Part shown: piece by piece, positions 21,364-29,426 of the stretch
How the letters are laid out: every line of letters starts with the position of its first letter
Numbering within the stretch: position 1 is the first letter of the stretch
Source of the DNA: Planctomycetota bacterium
GTDB lineage: Bacteria > Planctomycetota > Planctomycetia > Isosphaerales > Isosphaeraceae
NCBI GenBank assembly: GCA_021791715.1
Contig: JAJYWB010000032.1
Span: forward strand, 1 to 62,999
Reading direction: 5' to 3'
DNA: 62,999 bases
Made by a program: the position numbers and the translations under genes
Notes under the pieces: model-generated
Told to the model about the DNA's origin: nothing
Seen by the model: only the letters and a program-made list of their open reading frames with translations
The model's database searches: none

Positions 21364-22419
21364 TTACGCCTTGAGCGGTTCGTCGTAAAGCGAAACGCAG
21401 TCGACGAGCCGCGCCGAATCGCCGTCGTGGACGGCGAACTTGGCGCCGGCCCACAGGCTCCCCCCCGCGAATCGACCGTCTTTCGAGAGACAGTAAAACT
21501 TGAGGTCGAACTTCGGCCGTCCTTTCGAATCAAGCAGTCGCTTGGCTTTGGTCGTCGAAGCGACCCGTTTGCACGCGTCGAGCACCGCGTCCCGCGGCGC
21601 CATGCCTCTGCGCAGATCTTCCACCATCAAGAAACTACACAGATTGAGCAGGTTCGCCTCGCCTCGTCCGGTCGATCCCGCCGAGCCGAAATCGTTCTCA
21701 AGGTACAACCCCGCTCCCATAATCGGCGAATCCCCCACGCGACCAGGAATCTTGAACGCGAGCCCCGAGGTCGTCGTCACGCAGCCGAGATCGCCGTGCG
21801 TATCGAGCGCCGAGCAGTGAATCGTTCCGTGCGGGCGAACTCCCGAATAGCGTTGCACGAGCGCGTCGAGATCCCCCTCCTCGGGAGGGAGCCAATCGCT
21901 CTCTTTGCCGTTCGTCTCTTTCCAATGCAGCCAGATTTTACGCGAGTCGTCGGTCAGCAGGTCGACCTCGGGAAAGCCGTGCGCCTTGGCGAATTTGAGC
22001 GCCCCCTCGCCGACGATCAAACAGTGATCGGTCCGTTTCATCACCAACCGAGCGACCGCCGCGGGGTGCATGATGTTGCGGATCGAAGCGACCGATCCTC
22101 CGCCGTGCGTCGGCCCGTGCATCACCGCGGCGTCGAGCTCGACGACCCCTTCCTCGTTCGGCAATCCGCCGTATCCGACGCTTCGGTCGTTGGGATCGGC
22201 CTCGACGATCGCGACTCCCTCGATCGCCGCGTCGAGCGGGTCGACCCCCGCTCGAATCAAATCCATCGCCTTTTCGACCGTTCGCAAGCCGTTGGCGCTC
22301 GAGATCACCACGGGACGATTTTTGCCGACCGCCTTCGGCGGCGCGGCGCCGATCGCCGTCAAACCCAAACCGAGAGCGCTCGCCGATAAAAATTCGCGTC
22401 GATTCCAGGAGTCGGACAT
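21364..22419 (-). CDS. Tat-exported glycosylasparaginase-like N-terminal nucleophile hydrolase
   Basis: A 351-residue member of the asparaginase-2 (Ntn hydrolase) family. The Tat leader NRREFLSASALGLGLTAIGAA is at 6-26. The autoprocessing site is HGTIHCSALD, with Thr199 the expected nucleophile generated by self-cleavage. GCVTTTSGLAFK and RVGDSPIMGAGLYLEND complete the active site. Family members hydrolyse GlcNAc-Asn linkages or isoaspartyl peptides. The residue before Thr is Gly, not the Asp of human enzyme, as often in bacterial members. Export fits a role in degrading glycoprotein remnants outside the cytoplasm (inference). It lies 104 bp upstream of the SDR gene in the same direction. Confidence 0.88.
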   Translation of the reverse strand: MSDSWNRREFLSASALGLGLTAIGAAPPKAVGKNRPVVISSANGLRTVEKAMDLIRAGVDPLDAAIEGVAIVEADPNDRSVGYGGLPNEEGVVELDAAVMHGPTHGGGSVASIRNIMHPAAVARLVMKRTDHCLIVGEGALKFAKAHGFPEVDLLTDDSRKIWLHWKETNGKESDWLPPEEGDLDALVQRYSGVRPHGTIHCSALDTHGDLGCVTTTSGLAFKIPGRVGDSPIMGAGLYLENDFGSAGSTGRGEANLLNLCSFLMVEDLRRGMAPRDAVLDACKRVASTTKAKRLLDSKGRPKFDLKFYCLSKDGRFAGGSLWAGAKFAVHDGDSARLVDCVSLYDEPLKA

Positions 22420-22738
22420 GTTATCAAATAATCCTCAAAAAGCCGTGATGTTCGAGCGAATCCCGCGCCGATCGGAGAGGTCGGGTGAACCTTATCGTAG
22501 CTCCGAACGTCAGGTCGCGGAAGGATCGAGTCGCTCTTGGCGATTTTCGCCTTGCCGATTATCATGCCCGGCGCGGCGGGGAATTCGACCCCCCGCCGAG
22601 CGACACGCCAAGCCGATCCGCTTTCACAGCGACCGCGGCGTCGTCGTCATCGGGTCGGCCGAACCTCGTTCGCGTGGAACGAAACCGAAACGCGAGTCGA
22701 TCGCGGCAATCCTTCAACAAACCGATCGGATCAATCGC
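22420..22738. other. Gene-free divergent spacer
   Basis: Between the divergent asparaginase and HEAT lipoprotein genes. The plus frame of the lipoprotein is open through it, but without a ribosome site or domain. I see no RNA gene or clear repeat. Confidence 0.5.
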
Positions 22739-23923
22739 ATGCGTATCGGATGGGAAAGCGATCTCGCCAGGGTTCGACTCGCTCCGGCGCCGGTTCGCGT
22801 GTCGATCGCGCTCGCCGCGTGCCTTGCGGGCTGCGGACCTTATCTGGGGACGACCTCGGCGAGTTTCCTGCGGAACGTCGAGAAAAACCCCGATCCCAAC
22901 ATCCGGTATCTCGCGTATTCCAAGCTCGCGTCGTCGAAAGCTTACGATACCGACGAACAGCGCGAGAAGGCGGCTTCGATCCTGGCGCACAATTTACAGC
23001 AAGGACGCGAGCCGACCGCGACCCGCGCGATGATTTGTCGAACTTTGGGGGCGATCGGTCGCAAATCGGCCCTCCCCGCTCTCCGCATGGCGGTCAACGA
23101 CGAGGAATCGCTCGTTCGCGCCGAGGCGTGCCTGGCGCTCGGTAAAATCGGCGAACCTGAAGATTCACTTATACTCGCGCGAGTCATGGTTACCGATAAT
23201 TATGTGGAATCGCGAGTCGCCGCGATCGACGCGCTTGGATTGCTTAAACCCAAAGATCCTCGTGTTTTAGCGATGTTGATCGAAAACATGGCCCGCGACG
23301 AACAGGTCGACGGCGCCAAAAAGGGGATTCGCAGCAAGGTGGGGTTAACCTTCGCCACGCGGCAGGCTCTTACCGCGATCACGGGTAAAGATTACGGCGA
23401 CGACTTTAAGAAGTGGAAATCGTATCTCGACGAACAGATCGCGCGATCCGAGAAACGAGCCGGGGCGACTCAAACCGCCGCGGCTTCTCAAAATCGTTCG
23501 CCCGTCGATCAAGCGGGGACGATTCAACAAACCAATACCGCTCAAGCGAATCTCCAGCCGTCGCAGGCGGGTCCGCCGCCGCAGGCTGATCAGCCGATTC
23601 CGCCCGGCAATCAAACGACCGCGGGATCGAATCAGCCTCAGCCTGGGAACGCACAGCTTTCACCTGAATACGGTCAGCTTCCTCCCGGAAACGGTACGCT
23701 TCAGCCCGGAAACGGACAGCTTCCGCCTGGGACTGGACAGCTTCCGCCCGGAAACGGTCTGCTACCCCCCGGAAACGGACAGCTTCCGCCCGGGAGCGGT
23801 CAGCTTCAGCCCGATCTTCCGCCGGCTCAGGCTTCTTCTCAGCCGCTTCAACCCGTAACGAAGCCGGCTCAAAACGCGAAGCCCGCTTTTCCCAATTTGG
23901 CGCGCGATCTCAACTTGCCGTAA
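22739..23923 (+). CDS. HEAT-repeat lipoprotein with PPGNGQL repeats
   Basis: Start taken at ATG 22739 because it places a lipobox (IALAACLAGC) at about residue 33; the ribosome site is weak. Mature residues form about five HEAT-like alpha repeats: RYLAYSKLASSKA, ICRTLGAIGRKSALPALRMAVND, VRAEACLALGKIGEPED, RVAAIDALGLLKPKD. The last 130 residues are Gln/Pro/Gly-rich, with seven or more units like GQLPPGNG or LQPGNG, followed by a Pro/Ala-rich tail. HEAT proteins act as protein-binding scaffolds; the lipobox anchors this one in a membrane. MutS2 follows after 79 bp. No function can be named. Confidence 0.78.
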   Translation: MRIGWESDLARVRLAPAPVRVSIALAACLAGCGPYLGTTSASFLRNVEKNPDPNIRYLAYSKLASSKAYDTDEQREKAASILAHNLQQGREPTATRAMICRTLGAIGRKSALPALRMAVNDEESLVRAEACLALGKIGEPEDSLILARVMVTDNYVESRVAAIDALGLLKPKDPRVLAMLIENMARDEQVDGAKKGIRSKVGLTFATRQALTAITGKDYGDDFKKWKSYLDEQIARSEKRAGATQTAAASQNRSPVDQAGTIQQTNTAQANLQPSQAGPPPQADQPIPPGNQTTAGSNQPQPGNAQLSPEYGQLPPGNGTLQPGNGQLPPGTGQLPPGNGLLPPGNGQLPPGSGQLQPDLPPAQASSQPLQPVTKPAQNAKPAFPNLARDLNLP

Positions 23924-24002
23924 ACCAATTTGTTTCATTCTGATTCACGCGGTTCGCCCGGGATCGATTTGATTCGATTGTTATCATCTTTGAAAGATCA
24001 TC

Positions 24003-26186
24003 ATGGATTCACATACACTCGAGTTGCTCGAATTCGACAAAACCCGCGAGCTTCTTTCCCGATACGCGGCGACGTCGATGGGTAAACAAGCCGCGATCGA
24101 GCTTGCGCCGAGCGTCGATTCCGCGTTTATTTCGAGCCGACGTTCGCTGACGACCGAGATGACCGAGGCGCTCTCGGCGCGGCTTTCGCCGCCGTTCGGC
24201 GGACTCCGCGACGTGCGAGCTTTGGCGCGCCGAGCCGTCACCGGGGCGGTTCTCGAAGCCGAAGAACTCGCTCAAGTCGGCGAGACTCTCCGAGCCGTCG
24301 GCGAGCTCGACCGCTGGCTCGACCGGATCGGCGATCAATTCCCCAGATTGGGAGGGATGCGGCGGGGAGTCGGCGAGTTCGCCGGTCTTTCCGCCGAAAT
24401 TGACAGTTGTCTTGATCGCCGGGGCGAGATCCTCGACACAGCGAGCCGAAAACTCTCGGCGGTTCGTCGCGAGATCGCCCAGGCCAAGGAGCGAATCCAG
24501 GAAACGCTCCGAACCCTCCTTCGCTCACCCGAGATTCGCCGCTATTTGCGCTACGCCAATTTTACGATGGTTGGTCATCATTATACGTTGCCCGTCGCGC
24601 GCGAACACCGAGGGCAAATCGACGGGTCGGTGCAGCGGACGAGTTCCAGCAACGAAACGGTTTATGTGGAACCGAAGGCGATCGCCGAACAATCGGCGCA
24701 GCTTTCATTCCTGCGAGCCCGCGAGCTCAAGGAGATCCGCCGCATCCTGAGGGGCCTGAGCGCCCAGATCGGCCACGTCGCCGACGAATTGATCGCGACT
24801 CTCGATCGGCTCGCCGAACTCGATCTTATCTTTGCGCAAGCGAAATTTAGCCTTGATTTCGAGATGAATCCCGCCGATCTCTCCGACGACGGCCGGCTTG
24901 TTCTCGCCGCGGCTCGTCACCCGCTGCTTGAAGCGATCTTTCGAACCGAGGCACGAATCCCCAGGGCCTTCGAAACGCGACCGACCCTTACGATCGCGAC
25001 GACGATCGACGGCGAACCTTCGAAGTCGATCGAAGCCGATTCTCAAACCGAAGCGGTCGATTCGGTCGAATCGACGGTCGATCGCGACCCAATCGACGCG
25101 TCGCGGAAGCCTGGATCGATCGATCCGGGGCTTTCGAAAAATCCGCCGCGACGAGCCGCGGAAAAAAAGGTGACTCCGATCGACGTTCACCTGGGTAATC
25201 CGTTTTCGATTCTGGTGATCACGGGACCGAACACGGGAGGGAAGACCGTCGCGCTCAAAACCGTCGGGTTACTGACGCTCATGGCGCAATCAGGCATGCA
25301 TATACCTGCGCGTGCCGGTTCGATCGTTCCCGTGTTCGATCAGATTTTCGCCGATATCGGCGACGAGCAGAGCCTGGAACAATCGTTGTCGACGTTTTCA
25401 TCGCACGCGCGGCGGATCGCGACGATCGTCTCCTCCGCGACCGAGCGATCGCTCGTTCTGCTCGACGAACTGGGAGCGGGAACCGACCCTGTCGAGGGCG
25501 CCGCGCTCGGTCGATCGATCCTCGACGAACTCGATTCGATCGGCTGTCGCGTGATCGTCACCACGCACATTGGTGACTTAAAAACATATGCTTTTACGAA
25601 TCCGAGAGCCGAGAACGCCGCGGTCGAATTCGACGAGGAGACGCTCGCTCCGCGGTATCGGATCAAGATCGGCGACGTGGGCCGATCGAGCGCGACGGCG
25701 ATCGCGCGTCGGCTCGGGCTTCCGGGTCGTCTCGTCGATCGAGCCGAGCGATATTTGCTTGAGGCTCGCGGAACGCAGGCGCCCGAATGGGAGTTGATTC
25801 AAAAATTGAGGCGCGACGCCGAGGCGGCGCGGGTCGAGGCGATCGAAGCGAAGGCCGAAGCCGAGCGCGTCCGCTCGGCGCTCGCTCGCGAACTCGCCGA
25901 TCTGACCCGCGCCGAGAGCGACGAATCGAAGCTCGAGGCGGCGCGCGGTCGCCTGAAACCGGGAGATACCGTCGTCGTCGATCGCCTTGGTCGCGACCGC
26001 CCGTGCCGAGTCGTCAAAATCGACCTGAAGAAGAAGAACGCGGTCGTCTCGATCGGCGGGATGCAATGGGAGGTTTCGATCGCCGAACTCATCCCCAAAG
26101 TTCCGATTCCGGCCGATCCCGCCGAAGCGGCTCGTCGCAAAGCTCGCGGCAAAGGACGAGGATCGATCGACGATTACATCGATTAA
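24003..26186 (+). CDS. mutS2: MutS2-family ATPase without Smr domain
   Basis: A 727-residue MutS2. The core/lever domains are followed by the ATPase with Walker A GPNTGGKT (408-415). Walker B is LLDELGAGTDP, and EQSLSTFSSHARR and VTTHIGDLKTYAF are present. A 60-residue Asp/Ser/Thr-rich insert (about 335-395) sits before the ATPase. The C-terminal KOW-like domain (PGDTVVVDRLG ... VVSIGGMQWEV) is present. The protein then ends in a basic tail, and the Smr nuclease domain of typical 780-residue MutS2 is missing. MutS2 proteins suppress recombination or rescue collided ribosomes; without Smr, cleavage would need a partner. The downstream AT-rich region begins after the stop. Confidence 0.92.
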   Translation: MDSHTLELLEFDKTRELLSRYAATSMGKQAAIELAPSVDSAFISSRRSLTTEMTEALSARLSPPFGGLRDVRALARRAVTGAVLEAEELAQVGETLRAVGELDRWLDRIGDQFPRLGGMRRGVGEFAGLSAEIDSCLDRRGEILDTASRKLSAVRREIAQAKERIQETLRTLLRSPEIRRYLRYANFTMVGHHYTLPVAREHRGQIDGSVQRTSSSNETVYVEPKAIAEQSAQLSFLRARELKEIRRILRGLSAQIGHVADELIATLDRLAELDLIFAQAKFSLDFEMNPADLSDDGRLVLAAARHPLLEAIFRTEARIPRAFETRPTLTIATTIDGEPSKSIEADSQTEAVDSVESTVDRDPIDASRKPGSIDPGLSKNPPRRAAEKKVTPIDVHLGNPFSILVITGPNTGGKTVALKTVGLLTLMAQSGMHIPARAGSIVPVFDQIFADIGDEQSLEQSLSTFSSHARRIATIVSSATERSLVLLDELGAGTDPVEGAALGRSILDELDSIGCRVIVTTHIGDLKTYAFTNPRAENAAVEFDEETLAPRYRIKIGDVGRSSATAIARRLGLPGRLVDRAERYLLEARGTQAPEWELIQKLRRDAEAARVEAIEAKAEAERVRSALARELADLTRAESDESKLEAARGRLKPGDTVVVDRLGRDRPCRVVKIDLKKKNAVVSIGGMQWEVSIAELIPKVPIPADPAEAARRKARGKGRGSIDDYID

Positions 26187-26212
26187 ACCGTGAAAAATTG
26201 CGTAAAATCAAT

Positions 26213-26241
26213 GTATTTTATTAAAATTATATGTAAAATAC
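26213..26241. promoter_or_regulatory. AT-rich dyad upstream of the metal importer
   Basis: Perfect 8-bp inverted repeat GTATTTTA / TAAAATAC separated by 13 bp, 29 bp end to end. It sits in a markedly AT-rich 80-bp patch. The GTAT...ATAC geometry is close to the 28-bp NikR operator, and the genes downstream encode a Co/Ni-type importer. A metal-responsive operator is therefore plausible but unproven. Confidence 0.45.
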
Positions 26242-26275
26242 TGCTAAAATAGATATTATTGTTTATTTTATTTCG

Positions 26276-26308
26276 GTCGATTCCGTCGCGAGGCGGAAAT
26301 CGACTTTT
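26276..26308 (+). terminator. Hairpin plus T-run: mutS2 terminator or leader attenuator
   Basis: Stem gtcgattccg against cggaaatcgac with one bulged A, followed by TTTT. It lies 90 bp after mutS2 and 105 bp before cbiM. If the cbiM promoter is in the AT-rich patch upstream, this hairpin is inside the leader RNA and could attenuate it. Otherwise it ends mutS2 transcription. Confidence 0.5.
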
Positions 26309-26412
26309 CGGGGTCTTGACGATCGCGCGCCGATGTGCGCTGATTGAAAAAACGCGCATACCGAAGCGGCGGCGCGGCGGGAGTCGGTAACGAAATAGTT
26401 CGGGGACGATCG

Positions 26413-27396
26413 ATGCACATTCCGCACGGGGTATTGAGTCCGACGACGGCGATCGTGACCGAGGTTCTCGGCGCGGCGGGGCTCGGCGCGGGTTTGTGGG
26501 CGTTGCGCGGTAAGGAGCGCGATCGGACGACGGCGCGGATGGGGATGACGGGGGCGTTCCTGTTCGCGGCGCAGATGGTGAACTTTCAGCTTTATCCGCT
26601 GCCGATTTCAGGACATTTATTGGGGGGCGTGCTCGCATCGGTGATTTTGGGGCCGTGGGCGGGGTCGGTCGTGATCGCCGCGGTGCTGATCGTGCAATGC
26701 CTCCTTTTCGGCGACGGCGGGCTCGACGCATTGGGGGCGAATTTTATCAACATGGGTTTGATCGGGTCGGTCGTCGGTCGCGCGATCTACGCGCCGTTAC
26801 GGCGTGCGATCGGCGGTCGCCGCGGGGTCTTGCTGGCTTCGATGGCCGCCGCTTGGGTTACGGTGATCTTGGGCGCGACCGCGTTCGCGATCGAATTCGC
26901 GGCGTCGGGGCATTTTCAAGAGTTTGTTCCGGTGTTGGGTTGGATGCTTTTGGTTCACGCGGGGATCGGCGTCGGCGAGGCGTTAATCACCGGCGGGATC
27001 GTGCGGTTCGTTTTGCTTTCGCGACCCGAATTGCTCGACGACGAGACGACCGCGGCGGAGGCGGCGCAAACCCCCGTGCGTCGCCACCTTCAAGCCGCGG
27101 TCGCGGGGCTCGCGGTCGCGTGCGCCGTGGCGATTTTCCTCGCGCCGTTCGCGTCTCGATTCGACGACGGTCTCGAATGGGTCGGCCAAAAGACGGGATT
27201 GATCGAAGAGAAACCGTCGCCGATCCGCGCGCCGATTCCCGATTACGAATTTCCAGGCGTTCCCAGGTACGCGACCGCGGCGGCGGGGCTCGTCGGTACG
27301 CTCGTCGTCTTCGGCGTCGGCATGGCGCTCGCACGCGTGTTCGCTCGACCGATCGAAGCCGCGGTTAAGGAGGGAACGCCTTCGCATGCGACTTAA
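26413..27396 (+). CDS. cbiM: ECF importer substrate subunit, CbiM fused to CbiN/PDGLE
   Basis: The ATG at 26413 gives the family N-terminus MHIPHGVLSP; in this family Met1 and His2 bind the metal. A later PISGHLLGGVLASVILGPWAG supplies the further His and the conserved GPWxG loop. Several membrane helices follow. The last 100 residues (SRFDDGLEWVGQKTGL, then YATAAAGLVGTLVVFGVG) are a CbiN-like PDGLE domain, so the usual separate CbiN is fused here. CbiM-type S components bring cobalt or nickel into the cell. It overlaps the next gene by 11 bp. The longer upstream frame lacks the MHIP start. Confidence 0.9.
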   Translation: MHIPHGVLSPTTAIVTEVLGAAGLGAGLWALRGKERDRTTARMGMTGAFLFAAQMVNFQLYPLPISGHLLGGVLASVILGPWAGSVVIAAVLIVQCLLFGDGGLDALGANFINMGLIGSVVGRAIYAPLRRAIGGRRGVLLASMAAAWVTVILGATAFAIEFAASGHFQEFVPVLGWMLLVHAGIGVGEALITGGIVRFVLLSRPELLDDETTAAEAAQTPVRRHLQAAVAGLAVACAVAIFLAPFASRFDDGLEWVGQKTGLIEEKPSPIRAPIPDYEFPGVPRYATAAAGLVGTLVVFGVGMALARVFARPIEAAVKEGTPSHAT

Positions 27397-28060
27397 GCTC
27401 GCGTTTTCCGGCGGCGGCGATCGCGACGAGGGCCCGCTCGATCGATTGGACGAACGCGCGCTGATCGCCTTCGCGTTCGGATATGTAATCTTGGTTTTGG
27501 CGACGCCGATCGGCGCGTGGCGGCCGCTCGCGATCGAGGCGATCGCGCTCGCGTTCGTCGCGGGCTTCGCGGGGGTTTCGGCGCGATCGCTTTGGGATCG
27601 CCGATCAGGTTTTATTATCACGTTTGCATTCTTTTCAATCATGGCGGCGACGGCGCATCCGAGCCGGCGCGAACTCGGCCTCGCCGCGGTCGCCGCGTCG
27701 CTCCTCGCCAAAAACACGCTCGCTCTCTCGGCGATCGTCGCGCTCGTCGAAATCGTCCCCTTCCATGCGATCCTCGCGGCGCTCGCGCGATCGCACGCTC
27801 CTAAAATGTTATTATCAACTTTAATGTTTATGGACCGATATATTTATGTGCTTACAGACGAACTCGATCGGATGCGCAAGGCGCGGACGGCGCGAACGTT
27901 TCGCGGGTCGGGGCGGCTCGATTACGCGATTTTGACGAGTCTTCTCGGGGTGTTGTTGCTTCGCGCGTGGGAGCGGGGCGATCGCGTTCACGCGGCGATG
28001 GCGGCGCGCGGCTGGGACGGCGTGATCAGGACGCTCGATCGATCCGGAAAGAACCTCTGA
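27386..28060 (+). CDS. cbiQ: ECF importer transmembrane subunit CbiQ
   Basis: A 224-residue EcfT/CbiQ-type membrane subunit with about five helices (LIAFAFGYVILVLATPI, IEAIALAFVAGFAGV, FIITFAFFSIMAAT and others). The coupling-helix signature RAWERGDRVHAAMAARGWDG is near residues 190-210. This helix contacts the ATPase and transmits movement to the substrate subunit. The gene overlaps cbiM by 11 bp, and its stop overlaps the cbiO start (TGATG), a tight translational arrangement. Slightly shorter than many CbiQ proteins, but complete in motif content. Confidence 0.92.
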   Translation: MRLKLAFSGGGDRDEGPLDRLDERALIAFAFGYVILVLATPIGAWRPLAIEAIALAFVAGFAGVSARSLWDRRSGFIITFAFFSIMAATAHPSRRELGLAAVAASLLAKNTLALSAIVALVEIVPFHAILAALARSHAPKMLLSTLMFMDRYIYVLTDELDRMRKARTARTFRGSGRLDYAILTSLLGVLLLRAWERGDRVHAAMAARGWDGVIRTLDRSGKNL

Positions 28061-28911
28061 TGATCGGCGATCGACCCGCGGATTCGGCCGCCTTAATCGC
28101 CGAGAGACCCGTCGAAAAACCTCCCGCGGTGCTGGTGAAGGATCTCGATTTCCGTTATCCCGACGGTCGACACGCGCTCCGAGGCGTCGATCTGACGATC
28201 ATGACGGGAGAATCGATCGCGCTTGTCGGACCAAACGGCGCCGGCAAAAGCACCCTTTTATGGCACTTGAACGGCCTTTTGCCCGAATACGCGGGATCGA
28301 CCGCGGGGCATCACGGCGGCGGCGAACGCGTTCGCAAGCGTTCGTCCCAGGCCGCCGTTTGGATCGACGGAATCGAGCTCAACGCCAAAAACGCCGCCGA
28401 GATCAGAAGACGCGTCGGGCTCGTCTTTCAAGATCCCGACGATCAATTATTCAGCGCCACGGTGCTCGACGACGTCGCCTTCGGCCCGCTCAATCTCGGC
28501 AAATCGCAGCCCGAGGCTCGGAGGATCGCGATCGATTGTTTGGCGCGGGTCGGGCTCGCCGACGCGGTCGACCGACCGCCGCGCCACCTCAGCTTCGGCG
28601 AGCGGAAACGCGTTTGCGTGGCGGGGGTGCTCGCGTGCGATCCGACCGTTCTCGTTCTCGACGAACCGACCGCGAATCTCGACCCTCGCGCCCGACGCCA
28701 ATTTATCTCGCTGATTCGTTCACTCCCCGCCACCAAGTTGATCGCGACGCACGATCTAGAAATGGTTCTAGAATTGTGCAATCGAGCGATTCTTCTCGAC
28801 GGCGGCGAGATCGTCGCGAACGGTCTGACGCGCAACGTTTTGGGCGATCCGCTCCTGCTCGAGGCGCACGGGCTCGAAACGCCGCTGAGCGTCAAGTTCG
28901 GGCGAGTTTGA
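28060..28911 (+). CDS. cbiO: ECF importer ATPase CbiO
   Basis: A 283-residue ABC ATPase. The Walker A is GPNGAGKST at 57-65, and the Q-loop is in LVFQDPDDQLF. The signature LSFGERKRV takes the LSFG form usual in cobalt/nickel importers. Walker B is VLVLDEPTANLD and the switch His is in ATHDLEMV. A roughly 20-residue Gly/His/Arg-rich insertion (HHGGGERVRKRSS) follows Walker A. It powers the CbiMN-Q complex; a single ATPase gene implies a homodimer. The start is set at ATG 28060, overlapping the cbiQ stop. Confidence 0.93.
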   Translation: MIGDRPADSAALIAERPVEKPPAVLVKDLDFRYPDGRHALRGVDLTIMTGESIALVGPNGAGKSTLLWHLNGLLPEYAGSTAGHHGGGERVRKRSSQAAVWIDGIELNAKNAAEIRRRVGLVFQDPDDQLFSATVLDDVAFGPLNLGKSQPEARRIAIDCLARVGLADAVDRPPRHLSFGERKRVCVAGVLACDPTVLVLDEPTANLDPRARRQFISLIRSLPATKLIATHDLEMVLELCNRAILLDGGEIVANGLTRNVLGDPLLLEAHGLETPLSVKFGRV

Positions 28912-29050
28912 GAACAAATAAAAATTCGTTCACTAGTCGCGAACTTCTCTCTTTTACCAAGACCGATCCGCCGCTCTCAAGCGAGGGTAAGATGAATTCA
29001 GATTCCAAAAGAAACGCTTGCTCTGGTTGTAAATCGCGTCGATCGCGTGT

Positions 29051-29230
29051 GCGCTTTCTGGTCGAGCCGTTCTTGATGTGAGAGGCTCCGCGAGTGCGCT
29101 TTCTGGTCGAGCCGTTCTTGATGTGAGAGGCTCCGCGAGTGAGCTTTCTGGTCGAGCCGTTCTTGATGTGAGAGGCTCCGCGAGTGAGCTTTCTGGTCGA
29201 GCCGTTCTTGATCGGAGAGCCGCTCCGGCG
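29051..29230. repeat. 45-bp tandem repeat array
   Basis: Four head-to-tail copies of a 45-bp unit (gagctttctggtcgagccgt, then tcttgatgtgagaggctccg and cgagt); the fourth is diverged at its end. The period is a multiple of three, so frames remain open and give peptide repeats, but no gene start or domain is credible. The rest of 28912-29426 shows nothing else recognisable. Confidence 0.8.
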
Positions 29231-29426
29231 AAAATGAAGATCTCTGAGAACGCTTTGAACCAAGCGGGCGAAGAGCCCGACCTCGGCGAGTCGATACTTC
29301 CTTTTAGGAACGACTTCGGCCATAATGACGCTAGGATTAAGTAACCCGCCGAAACGATTTCGCCGTACGCGGCCCCGCCAGATTCCCCCCTTTAGTTCGC
29401 TTGGTTTGGAACGAGGACAACGACCG

